A stretch of 32,668 nucleotides of DNA, taken from NCBI GenBank assembly GCA_947625475.1, contig CANQOL010000037.1, positions 1 to 32,668 of the forward strand, in the 5' to 3' direction. A program made the position numbers and the translations under genes. Shown piece by piece: positions 15,953-24,234 of the stretch (position 1 is its first letter; each line of letters starts with the position of its first letter). This stretch comes from an uncultured Acetatifactor sp. GTDB taxonomy: Bacteria > Bacillota > Clostridia > Lachnospirales > Lachnospiraceae. Below the pieces are notes generated by a model. The model had not been told where the DNA came from. It searched no databases and saw only the letters and a program-made list of their open reading frames with translations.

Positions 15953-16048
15953 ATGGATAGGCAGATCTTAAAAAATTTCTGGTTTAATGAGGAAAAGAGA
16001 AAAGCGGCGGCCGCCGGCTGCCGCCTTTGGAACGGAGGACGGGGATGA
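15953..16048 (+). CDS. Possible 31-residue leader ORF overlapping the response regulator start
   Basis: An ATG at 15953 opens 31 codons (MDRQILKNFWFNEEKRKAAA and onwards) ending in a TGA that overlaps the regulator start as ATGA (16045-16048). The overlap suggests translational coupling. The Ala/Gly stretch coincides with a G+C-rich palindrome, GCGGC..GCCGC near 15999-16024. There is no convincing ribosome binding site, so expression is uncertain and chance is possible. Confidence 0.25.
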   Translation: MDRQILKNFWFNEEKRKAAAAGCRLWNGGRG

Positions 16049-16737
16049 TCAATATACTGGTGTGCGACGACGATAAGGAAATCGTGGAAGCGATTGATAT
16101 CTATCTGAGGCAGGAGGGCTATGGGGTGTTCCGGGCTTACGACGGGGAGCAGGCCATGGAAATCCTGGAGCGGGAGGATATCCATCTGCTGATTATGGAT
16201 GTTATGATGCCCAAGCTGGACGGCATCCGCGCCACGCTGAAGATCCGGGAGCACAGCAGTATTCCCATCATCATCCTCTCCGCCAAGTCCGAGGACGCGG
16301 ACAAGATCCTGGGGCTGAACATCGGGGCGGACGACTATGTGACAAAGCCCTTCAACCCTCTGGAGCTGATGGCCCGGGTGAAATCAAACCTGCGCCGCTA
16401 CACCTCCCTGGGAAGCCTGAATGAGGAAAGCAAGGGAATCTATCAGGTGGGGGGCCTTGTGATGAACGACGACACCAAGGAGGTCAGCGTGGACGGGGAG
16501 CCGGTGAAGCTGACCCCCATCGAGTACAACATCCTGCTTCTTTTGGTGAAGAATCAGGGGAAGGTGTTTTCCATCAACCAGATCTATGAGAATATCTGGA
16601 ACGAGGACGCCATCGGGGCCGACAACACGGTGGCGGTCCACATCCGGCACATCCGGGAGAAGATCGAGATCAACCCCAAGGAGCCAAGGTATCTGAAGGT
16701 GGTCTGGGGGGTGGGCTACAAGGTGGACAAGCAGTAG
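16045..16737 (+). CDS. OmpR/PhoB-family response regulator
   Basis: 230 residues from ATG16045, with GGAGG 6 bases upstream. The receiver domain (1 to about 115) has the acidic triad start CDDDKE (8-10), phosphoacceptor Asp52 in IMDVMMP, Thr/Ser in ILSAKS and Lys in YVTKPF. The C-terminal winged helix (about 133-230) has VKLTPIEYNILLLL and DNTVAVHIRHIREKIE, ending WGVGYKVDKQ, typical for DNA binding. It is the partner of the sensor kinase whose start lies 24 bases after its stop. The target genes and signal are not shown by the sequence. Confidence 0.95.
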   Translation: MINILVCDDDKEIVEAIDIYLRQEGYGVFRAYDGEQAMEILEREDIHLLIMDVMMPKLDGIRATLKIREHSSIPIIILSAKSEDADKILGLNIGADDYVTKPFNPLELMARVKSNLRRYTSLGSLNEESKGIYQVGGLVMNDDTKEVSVDGEPVKLTPIEYNILLLLVKNQGKVFSINQIYENIWNEDAIGADNTVAVHIRHIREKIEINPKEPRYLKVVWGVGYKVDKQ

Positions 16738-16761
16738 ATGACGCGAGACAAGGAGAGAGGC

Positions 16762-19419
16762 ATGATCGGAGGGGTAGTGAAACGGATCCTGCTGGGAATG
16801 TTCCAGCATCTGACGGCGGTGGGGATCGCCCTGCTGCTGGGCACTATCGTGCTCAATTCCCACATCCTGGTGGAGAATATGTACGGTGACCGGATCGAGT
16901 ATGCCATCAATCCCTTTGATTCGGCGGAACAGTTCGAGGATTCGGAGATCTTCGGGGAGATGTTCCGAAACGCCATGAGCGATATCATCCGCCTCTCTGT
17001 CATCAAGGGCCAGCTGGAGACGGAGGGGGAGTTTGACGCCCACAAGCATATAGATGTGACCCAGTTTGTAAACCGGAAGACAGTCAAGAGCGACTGCCCT
17101 GTGACCGCTGTGTTTGCGCTGGACGATCTGATCAAGTGGGGCAGGTTCGGGACGACCCGGGAGGAAATCCACTTTGAGAGCAGGGAGGATTTCCTGGAAT
17201 ATTTTGTCCGGGAGACGCCCGCCCCGGTTCAGACGGACCCGGGGGAGGGGGCTGATCTGCAGACGGATTTCGGGGAAGAGCCCTCCAAGGAGCCGGCGGC
17301 TGCCCTGGCAGAGTTTGACCGGGTGGTGAGCGAGATGGGAAAGGCCGGGAAATCCGTCACGGTCCGGGAACAGGGGGATGAGACGATCATCAGCGTCCAG
17401 ATGCTGATCTGCCGCTATGATACGGTGGATGACAAAAAGCTGCAGGAGCTTTGCACCAACTGGACAGACTACAGCAAGCTGGAAGCCAATGTGATCGAGA
17501 CCATTGAAAATATAGCCTATTATTACACCCAGTATCAGAACCGCAACGAGGTGTACTCCGAGGGCCATACCAATCTCCGGTTTCTGATCAAGACCAAAAC
17601 GGCGGAGGGGATGCAGTACTACTCCAATCTCCCCGCCTCCCAGGTGCGGAACGACGATATGACCCAAAATGAGTTCTTTGAGAACATGGGGCGCTTTGTC
17701 ATATACTCTCCTGACAGTATGCGGATCCGCGGCAATGTGGGAATCGGGGAGGATGAAATGTTCGAGAGCGTGACGGAGTACGAGTACGCCTTCCCGGAGA
17801 GCACCCAGATCTGGATCGGGGTGGATACGGATTATGCCATTTCAACCGATTCCTTCGCGGTGGCGAGCTCCACTTACAACAAGATCGTGCCCCGCATCTG
17901 GCTCCTGCTGGGCGCAATCCTTCTGTGCGCCCTTCTCTGGCTGGCCCTGTGGGCCTATCTGACAATTACCGCGGGGGCGGAGGGCGAGACCGCGGGGGCC
18001 ATGCCCAATGTGTTTGACAAGCTGGCCACGGAGCTGTATCTGCTTTTGATTGCCGCCGCTGTGGGCGGCGGCTTCTGGGGATACTTCTACATCTGGGACC
18101 GGGTGGAATTTAACTTTTACTACCAGCAGCAGTCCGTACAGGCCGATCGGTATCTGCTGGGTATTATTGCGGCCTACGGCTTTGCCCTGAGCTTTGCGTT
18201 CAGCCTGCTCTGGTACAGCTTTGTCCGCAGAATGCAGAAAAAGACGTTCTGGAGCGGGAGCATCAGCTGTCTGGTGGCCAGGGGGGGCGGCAGGCTGGCC
18301 CGGCTGGTGCTGAACAACAAGCGCGCCGCCCTGCGCACCCTTCTGCCCTACAACATTTACCTGATCTTCAATCTGGCCCTGACGGTCTTCCTCCTGATTT
18401 GGGTGAGGAATCAGGCGGTCTGGATCCTGCTGGCGGCGGCCCTGGTCATAACGGACACGGCGGTGGGTGTGTTCTTGTTCCGGCGCAGCGCCGAGCGCAA
18501 TGAGATCGTGGAGGGTATCGCCAAGATCCGGGAGGGGGATGTGGGCTATACGCTGGAGAGCGGCAATTTTCACGGCTACAACCGCACCCTGGCGGAGGCC
18601 GTGAACCGGATGGGGGAGGGAATGCGGAATGCGGTGGCCATCAGCATGAAGGATGAGCGCATGAAGGCCGACCTGATCACCAATGTGTCCCACGATATCA
18701 AGACGCCCCTCACCAGCATTATCAATTACGTGGATCTGCTGAAGCGGGAAAACATCTCCCAGCAGCCCGCCAAGGGCTACATTGAAGTGCTGGATGTCAA
18801 AAGCCAGCGTCTCAAGCAGCTGACCGACGATTTGGTGGAGGCGTCCAAGATCAGTTCGGGCAATATTGTGCTGGAGATGGGGCAGCTCAATCTGGCGGAG
18901 CTGATCCGTCAGTCGGTGGGAGAGTTCTCCGAGAAGCTGGAGGCCAGGGGGCTGCAGGCCATTGTCTCTGAGGAAGGCAATCCGGCCAATATTTACGCGG
19001 ACAGCCGCAGGATGTGGCGGGTGGTGGAGAATCTCTTCAACAATATCTGTAAATACGCCATGGAAGGTACGCGGGTCTATATCGATATTCGCTGCCGGGG
19101 CGGGAGGGTGGAGGCCTCGGTGAAAAATATTTCGGAGACCGCGCTGAACATCTCCCCCCAGGAGCTGACGGAGCGCTTTATCCGGGGGGACAGCTCCCGC
19201 ACCACGGAGGGGAGCGGGCTGGGCCTTTCCATCGCCAGGAACCTGACGGAGCTGCAGGGGGGAGAGTTTTCCATCTATCTGGACGGAGACCTGTTCAAGG
19301 CGGTGCTGCGCTTTAAGGAGTATATACCGCCCATCCGGGATCTGGACGCGGAGGGAGAAGCGGAAAGGCCGGCCTTTGATGCCGCCGAAGGGGAGCGGAA
19401 GGGGGAGAGTGCCACATAG
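16762..19419 (+). CDS. Large multi-pass sensor histidine kinase
   Basis: 885 residues from ATG16762, chosen over ATG16738 because AGGAGAGAGG (16751-16760) lies just upstream. One membrane segment near 9-31 precedes an extracellular region of about 350 residues, then five segments near 379-402, 426-446, 464-488, 530-547 and 552-573. A HAMP-like linker follows. The HisKA motif NVSHDIKTPLTS holds phosphorylated His644, the N box is NNICKYA near 757, and the G box GSGLGLSIARN is near 818. The extracellular part matches no domain I recognise. It should autophosphorylate and signal to the adjacent regulator. The extracellular size and six-segment layout are unusual beside common two-segment kinases. 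Confidence 0.93.
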   Translation: MIGGVVKRILLGMFQHLTAVGIALLLGTIVLNSHILVENMYGDRIEYAINPFDSAEQFEDSEIFGEMFRNAMSDIIRLSVIKGQLETEGEFDAHKHIDVTQFVNRKTVKSDCPVTAVFALDDLIKWGRFGTTREEIHFESREDFLEYFVRETPAPVQTDPGEGADLQTDFGEEPSKEPAAALAEFDRVVSEMGKAGKSVTVREQGDETIISVQMLICRYDTVDDKKLQELCTNWTDYSKLEANVIETIENIAYYYTQYQNRNEVYSEGHTNLRFLIKTKTAEGMQYYSNLPASQVRNDDMTQNEFFENMGRFVIYSPDSMRIRGNVGIGEDEMFESVTEYEYAFPESTQIWIGVDTDYAISTDSFAVASSTYNKIVPRIWLLLGAILLCALLWLALWAYLTITAGAEGETAGAMPNVFDKLATELYLLLIAAAVGGGFWGYFYIWDRVEFNFYYQQQSVQADRYLLGIIAAYGFALSFAFSLLWYSFVRRMQKKTFWSGSISCLVARGGGRLARLVLNNKRAALRTLLPYNIYLIFNLALTVFLLIWVRNQAVWILLAAALVITDTAVGVFLFRRSAERNEIVEGIAKIREGDVGYTLESGNFHGYNRTLAEAVNRMGEGMRNAVAISMKDERMKADLITNVSHDIKTPLTSIINYVDLLKRENISQQPAKGYIEVLDVKSQRLKQLTDDLVEASKISSGNIVLEMGQLNLAELIRQSVGEFSEKLEARGLQAIVSEEGNPANIYADSRRMWRVVENLFNNICKYAMEGTRVYIDIRCRGGRVEASVKNISETALNISPQELTERFIRGDSSRTTEGSGLGLSIARNLTELQGGEFSIYLDGDLFKAVLRFKEYIPPIRDLDAEGEAERPAFDAAEGERKGESAT

Positions 19420-19427
19420 GAAAAGAA

Positions 19428-19453
19428 AAAGCCACAGCCCAGGCTGTGGCTTT
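19428..19453. terminator. Bidirectional terminator between the kinase gene and prs
   Basis: AAAGCCACAGCC (19428-19439), two-base loop, GGCTGTGGCTTT (19442-19453): 12 perfect pairs. The minus-strand side is followed by TTTTTCTTTT, a strong signal for prs; the plus-strand T-run is short (TTT), so termination of the kinase transcript may be weaker. Confidence 0.85.
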
Positions 19454-19469
19454 GCGTTAGTCCTTTGCG

Positions 19470-20663
19470 TCAGTCCATATCGAAGTCTCTCCGATCGTTG
19501 TAGGCGTCCAGGATCTGGTGGATCTTGTCCGTGGTGGCGAGGATGTTGGAGAGAGAAATGTCGTGGTTCATAAAGTCGATGATGGAGGCCATGAATTTGC
19601 TCATGTCCGCCTCCAAAAAGTAAGGCCGCTTGAAGATCTCGGGGGGCAGGTAGGTCAGGTTGGTGGTGATTACCTTGTCAAAGCACCCCTGCTCGTAGGC
19701 CCTGTCGAAAGCCTCCAGACCTTCGGTAAACAGCCCGAAGGTGCAGCAGATGTACACCCGCCTGGCGTTCATCTTTTTCAGCTGTCTGGCGGTGTCCAGC
19801 ATACTGCCGCCGGAGGAAATCATATCGTCTATGATAACGATATCCTTGCCGTCTATATTGTCCCCCAAAAACTCATGGGCGACGATGGGGTTCTTGCCGT
19901 TCACGATGGTGGAGTAGTCCCGGCGCTTGTAGAACATGCCGGTGTCCACGCCCAGCACGGTGGCGAAGTAGATAGCCCGGTCCAGGGCGCCCTCGTCCGG
20001 GCTGATCACCAGGAGATGATCCTTGTCCACGATCAGGTCCTCCTCCCCGTAGAGCAGGGCCCGGATGAACTGATAGGGGGAAGTGAAGTTGTCAAAGCCG
20101 CTTAAGGGGGTGGAGTTCTGGACTCTGGGGTCGTGGGCGTCAAAGGTGATAAAATTGGACACGCCCATGTCGCGCAGTTCCTCGAGAGCGTAGGCGCAGT
20201 CCAGGGATTCCCGGCCGTTGCGCTTGTGCTGGCGGCCCTCATAGAGGAAGGGCATAATCACGTTGATGCGGTGCGCTTTGCCGTTGCAGGCGGAAATCAC
20301 GCGCTTGAGATCCTGGTAATGATCGTCGGGGGACATGTGGTTGGCGTAGCCGTTCATGCGGTAGGTGATGCTGTGGTTGCAGACATCCACCAGGATGAAG
20401 AGATCCTTGCCCCGGATGCTCTCATGAAGAACGGCCTTCCCCTCGCCGGTGCCAAAACGGGGACATTCCGCTTCCACCAGGTAGCTGCTCTCCTTGTAGC
20501 CGTGAAAGGCCGGATCGGATTTTACCTTGTCGTTGTGGATATTCCTGCGGAATTCTACCAGATAATCATTGACCCTGCGTCCCATCTTCTCGGCGGAAGG
20601 AAGGGCGATCAGCTTTAGGGGGGCTACAGGCATGGCGTTTTCCAGTTCTCGTAAGTTAGGCAT
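19470..20663 (-). CDS. prs: Atypical long ribose-phosphate pyrophosphokinase (PRPP synthetase)
   Basis: PRPP synthetase transfers pyrophosphate from ATP to ribose-5-phosphate, feeding purine, pyrimidine, NAD, His and Trp synthesis. The ATG is preceded by GGAGG at good spacing. At 397 residues it is much longer than the usual 310-320. Recognisable parts are MPFLYEGRQHKRNGRES (ATP-site region), NFITFDAHDPRVQN in place of the common LDLHAxQIQGF flag, and the PRPP loop IVIIDDMISSGGSM in place of VDDxxDTAGT. An N-terminal segment of about 45 residues and a long C-terminal helix region are extra. This fits a divergent clostridial subclass; it could conceivably be a phosphoribosyltransferase-like paralogue. 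It is divergent from the DUF512 gene and ends at a strong terminator. Confidence 0.82.
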   Translation of the reverse strand: MPNLRELENAMPVAPLKLIALPSAEKMGRRVNDYLVEFRRNIHNDKVKSDPAFHGYKESSYLVEAECPRFGTGEGKAVLHESIRGKDLFILVDVCNHSITYRMNGYANHMSPDDHYQDLKRVISACNGKAHRINVIMPFLYEGRQHKRNGRESLDCAYALEELRDMGVSNFITFDAHDPRVQNSTPLSGFDNFTSPYQFIRALLYGEEDLIVDKDHLLVISPDEGALDRAIYFATVLGVDTGMFYKRRDYSTIVNGKNPIVAHEFLGDNIDGKDIVIIDDMISSGGSMLDTARQLKKMNARRVYICCTFGLFTEGLEAFDRAYEQGCFDKVITTNLTYLPPEIFKRPYFLEADMSKFMASIIDFMNHDISLSNILATTDKIHQILDAYNDRRDFDMD

Positions 20664-20721
20664 GAAGGACCTCCGTGGGTGAGCTTATGTATCCTGTGAA
20701 ATTTTAGGTAGTACACATACA

Positions 20722-20750
20722 TTTATATCATTCCGGTAGTGACACGTCAA
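20722..20750 (-). promoter_or_regulatory. Promoter of prs
   Basis: On the minus strand: TTGACG (20750-20745), 17 bases, TATAAA (20727-20722). The predicted start near 20715 leaves a leader of about 50 bases. Its -35 directly abuts the -35 of the opposite promoter. Confidence 0.75.
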
Positions 20751-20767
20751 GAAAATTCTAGTATGAT
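20739..20767 (+). promoter_or_regulatory. Promoter of the DUF512-der-plsY-gpsA operon
   Basis: GTGACA (20739-20744), 17 bases, TATGAT (20762-20767). The predicted start near 20774 lies 30 bases before ATG20804. The two -35 boxes together form the near-palindrome GTGACACGTCAA (20739-20750), so only one polymerase may bind at a time. Confidence 0.7.
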
Positions 20768-20803
20768 TGAGGGGGAGATACAACTGCGAAACGAGGTACA
20801 TCT

Positions 20804-22183
20804 ATGAAAAAGGACAATCCGCACATCATCAGCAAAGTCCTTCCCGGAAGCATCGGGGAGGAACTGGAGATCCAGCCGGGGGACAGGCTGCTGGAGATTG
20901 ACGGCACACAGATTGAGGACATTTTTGACTATCAGTTTCTGATCCAGGATACCTACATTGAGGTCCTGATCGAGAAACCGGACGGGGAGCAGTGGCTCCT
21001 GGAGGTAGACAAGGATTACGATGAGGATCTGGGCATAGAGTTTGAGAACGGCCTGATGGACGAGTACCGCCGCTGCCACAACAAGTGCATCTTCTGCTTT
21101 ATCGACCAGATGCCGAAGGGCATGCGGGAGACCCTCTATTTTAAGGACGACGACTCCCGCCTCTCCTTTCTGCAGGGCAACTACGTCACGCTGACCAACA
21201 TGTCAGACCACGATATAGACAGGATCATCCGCTATCATCTTTCCCCCATCAACATCTCCTTCCACACTATGAATCCAAAGCTGCGCTGCCGGATGCTCAA
21301 CAACCGGTTCGCGGGGGAGGCCCTGAAGAAGGTGGACAGGCTTTACGGGGGCGGCGTCACCATGAACGGTCAGATCGTCCTCTGCCGGGGGATCAACGAC
21401 GGGGATGAGCTGGAATACACCATCCGGGAGCTGACCCGGTACCTGCCCCTGCTGGAGAGCGTATCCGTGGTGCCGGTGGGACTGACCAAATACCGGGAGG
21501 GCCTCTATCCTCTGGAGCCCTTTACCCGGGAGGACGCCCGGAGGGTCCTTGAGGCCATCCACCGCTGGCAGAGGGAAATTTTCGCCTCCCACGGCACCCA
21601 TTTCATCCATGCCAGCGACGAGTGGTATCTGCTGGCCGGGGAAGAGCTCCCGCCAAGGGAGCGCTATGACGGCTACCTGCAGCTGGAGAACGGCGTGGGC
21701 ATGCTAAGGCTCCTGCTGGATGAATTTGAGGAGGAGATGGAAAAGCTGGGCCGGGCCGGGAACCTGCCGGATTTGTCGGTGAGAGAAGAGCTTTCCATGG
21801 CTACGGGATGTCTGGCCGGCCCCTATATCCGAGGGATGGCCCGCCGGGTGGAGGAGAGCTTTCCCGGGCTGCGGATCCATGTGTATGAGATTGTCAACGA
21901 CTTTTTCGGGGAGAGGATCACGGTCTCCGGCCTGCTCACCGGGGGGGATATTGTGAGGCAGCTGACCGGGAAGGAGCTGGGAAGCCGCCTGATCCTGCCC
22001 CAGAACGTGCTGCGCAGCGGGGAGGATGTCTTTTTGGACGATGTGACCAGGGAGGACGTGGAAAAGGCTTTACAAGTGCCCGTGAATATTGTAAAATCAA
22101 GCGGACGCGATTTTGTGCGCGCCCTGATCGGAGAGAGGGCCGAAGGGGGCCCGGCAGTTGGAAACGGAGGAAGGAATGAGTAG
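20804..22183 (+). CDS. DUF512 family protein: PDZ-like plus radical SAM-type cysteine motif
   Basis: 459 residues. An N-terminal PDZ-like stretch (ISKVLPGSIGEELEIQPGDRLLEIDG, about 9-34) leads to a cysteine cluster C91-x3-C95-x2-C98 (RCHNKCIFCFIDQMP), which would hold a 4Fe-4S cluster as in radical SAM enzymes. The DUF512 region follows, with SVSVVPVGLTKYREGLYPL near 220-238 and HASDEWYLLAGEELP. The family is widespread in Clostridia and typically adjoins der, as here. The product and substrate are unknown to me. The 3' end overlaps der by 8 bases, so the two are translated together. Confidence 0.9.
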   Translation: MKKDNPHIISKVLPGSIGEELEIQPGDRLLEIDGTQIEDIFDYQFLIQDTYIEVLIEKPDGEQWLLEVDKDYDEDLGIEFENGLMDEYRRCHNKCIFCFIDQMPKGMRETLYFKDDDSRLSFLQGNYVTLTNMSDHDIDRIIRYHLSPINISFHTMNPKLRCRMLNNRFAGEALKKVDRLYGGGVTMNGQIVLCRGINDGDELEYTIRELTRYLPLLESVSVVPVGLTKYREGLYPLEPFTREDARRVLEAIHRWQREIFASHGTHFIHASDEWYLLAGEELPPRERYDGYLQLENGVGMLRLLLDEFEEEMEKLGRAGNLPDLSVREELSMATGCLAGPYIRGMARRVEESFPGLRIHVYEIVNDFFGERITVSGLLTGGDIVRQLTGKELGSRLILPQNVLRSGEDVFLDDVTREDVEKALQVPVNIVKSSGRDFVRALIGERAEGGPAVGNGGRNE

Positions 22184-23513
22184 AAAAGGAAAGCCCATCG
22201 TGGCAGTTGTGGGGCGCCCCAATGTGGGGAAATCCACTCTGTTCAACGCCCTGGCGGGGCAGAATATATCCATTGTGAAGGACACCCCCGGGATCACCAG
22301 GGACCGGATCTATGCGGACGTCTCCTGGCTGGAGCGGGCCTTCACCCTCATCGATACGGGGGGGATCGAGCCGGACAGCCGGGACGTGATTCTCTCTCAG
22401 ATGCGGGAGCAGGCCCAGATTGCCATTGACACGGCGGACGTGATCCTGTTTATGGTGGACGTAAAGCAGGGGTTGCAGGATGCGGACTCCAAGGTGGCGG
22501 ACATGCTGCGCCGCTCCCGCAAGCCGGTGGTGCTGGCGGTCAACAAGGTGGATGATTTCCGGAAATACATGGCGGATGTGTACGAGTTCTACAACCTGGG
22601 AATCGGGGATCCCCACCCGGTATCGGCGGCCAACCGCATGGGGCTGGGAGAGCTCTTAGAAGAGGTGACATCCCATTTCCCGGAGACGGATGAAGAGGAA
22701 AAGGAGGATGAGCGTATCCGGGTGGCCATCGTGGGGAAGCCCAATGTGGGCAAATCCTCCATTATCAACAGGCTCCTGGGGGAAAACCGGCTGATTGTGT
22801 CCGACGTGGCCGGCACCACCCGGGATGCGGTGGACACGGAGATCACCTGGGGCGGGAAGGACTATGTGTTTATTGACACGGCGGGGCTGCGCCGCAAGAA
22901 CAAAATCAAGGAGGAACTGGAGCGCTATATGATCATCCGCACGGTCAGCGCCGTGGAGCGCGCGGACGTGGTGGTGCTGGTGATCGACGCCCTGGAGGGC
23001 GTCACGGAGCAGGACGCCAAGATCGCCGGGATTGCCCATGAGCGGGGCAAGGCGGTGATCATCGCGGTGAACAAGTGGGACGCCCTGGAGAAGGACGACA
23101 AGACCATCTACCGGTTCACGGAGAAGGTGAGAAACACCCTGTCCTACATGCCCTATGCGGAGATGCTCTTTGTCTCCGCCAAGACCGGACAGCGCCTGCA
23201 GAAGCTCTTTGAGACCATCGACATGGTAAGTGAAAATCACGCCATGCGGGTGGCCACGGGAGTGCTCAACGAGATCATGGTCCAGGCGGTGGCCATGCAG
23301 CAGCCGCCCACGGACAAGGGGAGGCGGCTGCGGCTCTACTATATCACCCAGGTGTCCGTCAAGCCCCCCACCTTTGTGATTTTTGTGAACGATAAGGAGC
23401 TGATGCATTTTTCCTACACCAGATATATAGAAAACCAGATCCGGGAGACCTTCGGCTTCAAGGGTACGCCTCTGCGGTTTATCATCAGAGAGAGAAAGGA
23501 AAAGGACCAATGA
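22176..23513 (+). CDS. der: Ribosome biogenesis GTPase Der (EngA)
   Basis: Der has two GTPase domains in tandem and assists 50S subunit assembly. From ATG22176 (445 residues; GGAGG at 22166-22170) the first P-loop is GRPNVGKST (13-21) with DTGGI following. The second is GKPNVGKSS near 187-195 with DTAGLRRK and NKWDALEK. The C-terminal KH-like domain runs from about 355 to the end, with KPPTFVIFVND and RYIENQIRETFGFKGTPLRF. An upstream in-frame start at 22158 is unlikely because it would include the Shine-Dalgarno. The stop overlaps plsY as ATGA. Confidence 0.97.
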   Translation: MSRKGKPIVAVVGRPNVGKSTLFNALAGQNISIVKDTPGITRDRIYADVSWLERAFTLIDTGGIEPDSRDVILSQMREQAQIAIDTADVILFMVDVKQGLQDADSKVADMLRRSRKPVVLAVNKVDDFRKYMADVYEFYNLGIGDPHPVSAANRMGLGELLEEVTSHFPETDEEEKEDERIRVAIVGKPNVGKSSIINRLLGENRLIVSDVAGTTRDAVDTEITWGGKDYVFIDTAGLRRKNKIKEELERYMIIRTVSAVERADVVVLVIDALEGVTEQDAKIAGIAHERGKAVIIAVNKWDALEKDDKTIYRFTEKVRNTLSYMPYAEMLFVSAKTGQRLQKLFETIDMVSENHAMRVATGVLNEIMVQAVAMQQPPTDKGRRLRLYYITQVSVKPPTFVIFVNDKELMHFSYTRYIENQIRETFGFKGTPLRFIIRERKEKDQ

Positions 23514-24187
23514 CGGAACGTGTGATCTGCCTGCTCATAGGATATGTGTTCGGACTGTTTCAGACAGCCTATTTTTACGGGAGGGCCAAGGGCATCGATA
23601 TCCGTCAGTACGGCAGCGGCAACTCCGGCACCACCAACGCCCTGCGGGTGCTGGGCACCAAGGCGGGGCTCATCGTGCTGGCGGGGGACTGCATCAAATG
23701 TATCCTGGCGGTGGTGACAGTGCGGCTGCTGTTTGGGGCCTCCCACCCCCACACGATCTACCTGCTGTGCCTGTACGGGGCGGCGGGGGCCATCCTGGGG
23801 CACAATTTCCCCTTTTACATGGGCTTTAAGGGGGGCAAGGGCATTGCGGCTACCGCGGGGCTGATCCTGTCCTTTCACCCGTATTTTATCCCTATGGGCG
23901 TCATCCTGTTCTTTGGCGCGTTCCTGCTGACCCACTATGTCTCCCTGGGATCCCTTCTGGTGTATGCGGGCTTTGTGGTGGAGATGGTGGTCTGCGGACA
24001 GCTGGGAGTCTTCGGGGGGATGGACCGGGCCGGGCTGATCGAGATGTATGTGCTCTCCTTCCTGCTGGCCGTAATGGCCTACTGGAAGCACAGGGAGAAC
24101 ATCAGGCGGCTTCTGCAGGGACGGGAGCGGAAGACCTACCTGTTCCACAAAAACAAGCTGGAGGAGCCCGGACAGGAGAAGGCGTAA
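23510..24187 (+). CDS. plsY: Acyl-phosphate:glycerol-3-phosphate acyltransferase PlsY
   Basis: PlsY transfers an acyl group from acyl-phosphate to glycerol-3-phosphate, the first step of phospholipid synthesis, in the membrane. The 225-residue protein is hydrophobic with several membrane spans and the three conserved motifs: GSGNSGTTNALRVLG near 36-50, GHNFPFYMGFKGGKGIAA near 100-117, and TGLILSFHP/THYVSLGS-type segments with the last conserved region. The basic tail after residue 195 is somewhat long. It starts within the der stop (ATGA) and is followed by gpsA, which makes its substrate, so the pairing is metabolically sensible. Confidence 0.94.
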   Translation: MTERVICLLIGYVFGLFQTAYFYGRAKGIDIRQYGSGNSGTTNALRVLGTKAGLIVLAGDCIKCILAVVTVRLLFGASHPHTIYLLCLYGAAGAILGHNFPFYMGFKGGKGIAATAGLILSFHPYFIPMGVILFFGAFLLTHYVSLGSLLVYAGFVVEMVVCGQLGVFGGMDRAGLIEMYVLSFLLAVMAYWKHRENIRRLLQGRERKTYLFHKNKLEEPGQEKA

Positions 24188-24234
24188 AGGAAAGAGGCAA
24201 AAAGGAGCCTTTGGCTTCGGATGGGAGGAAGAGT

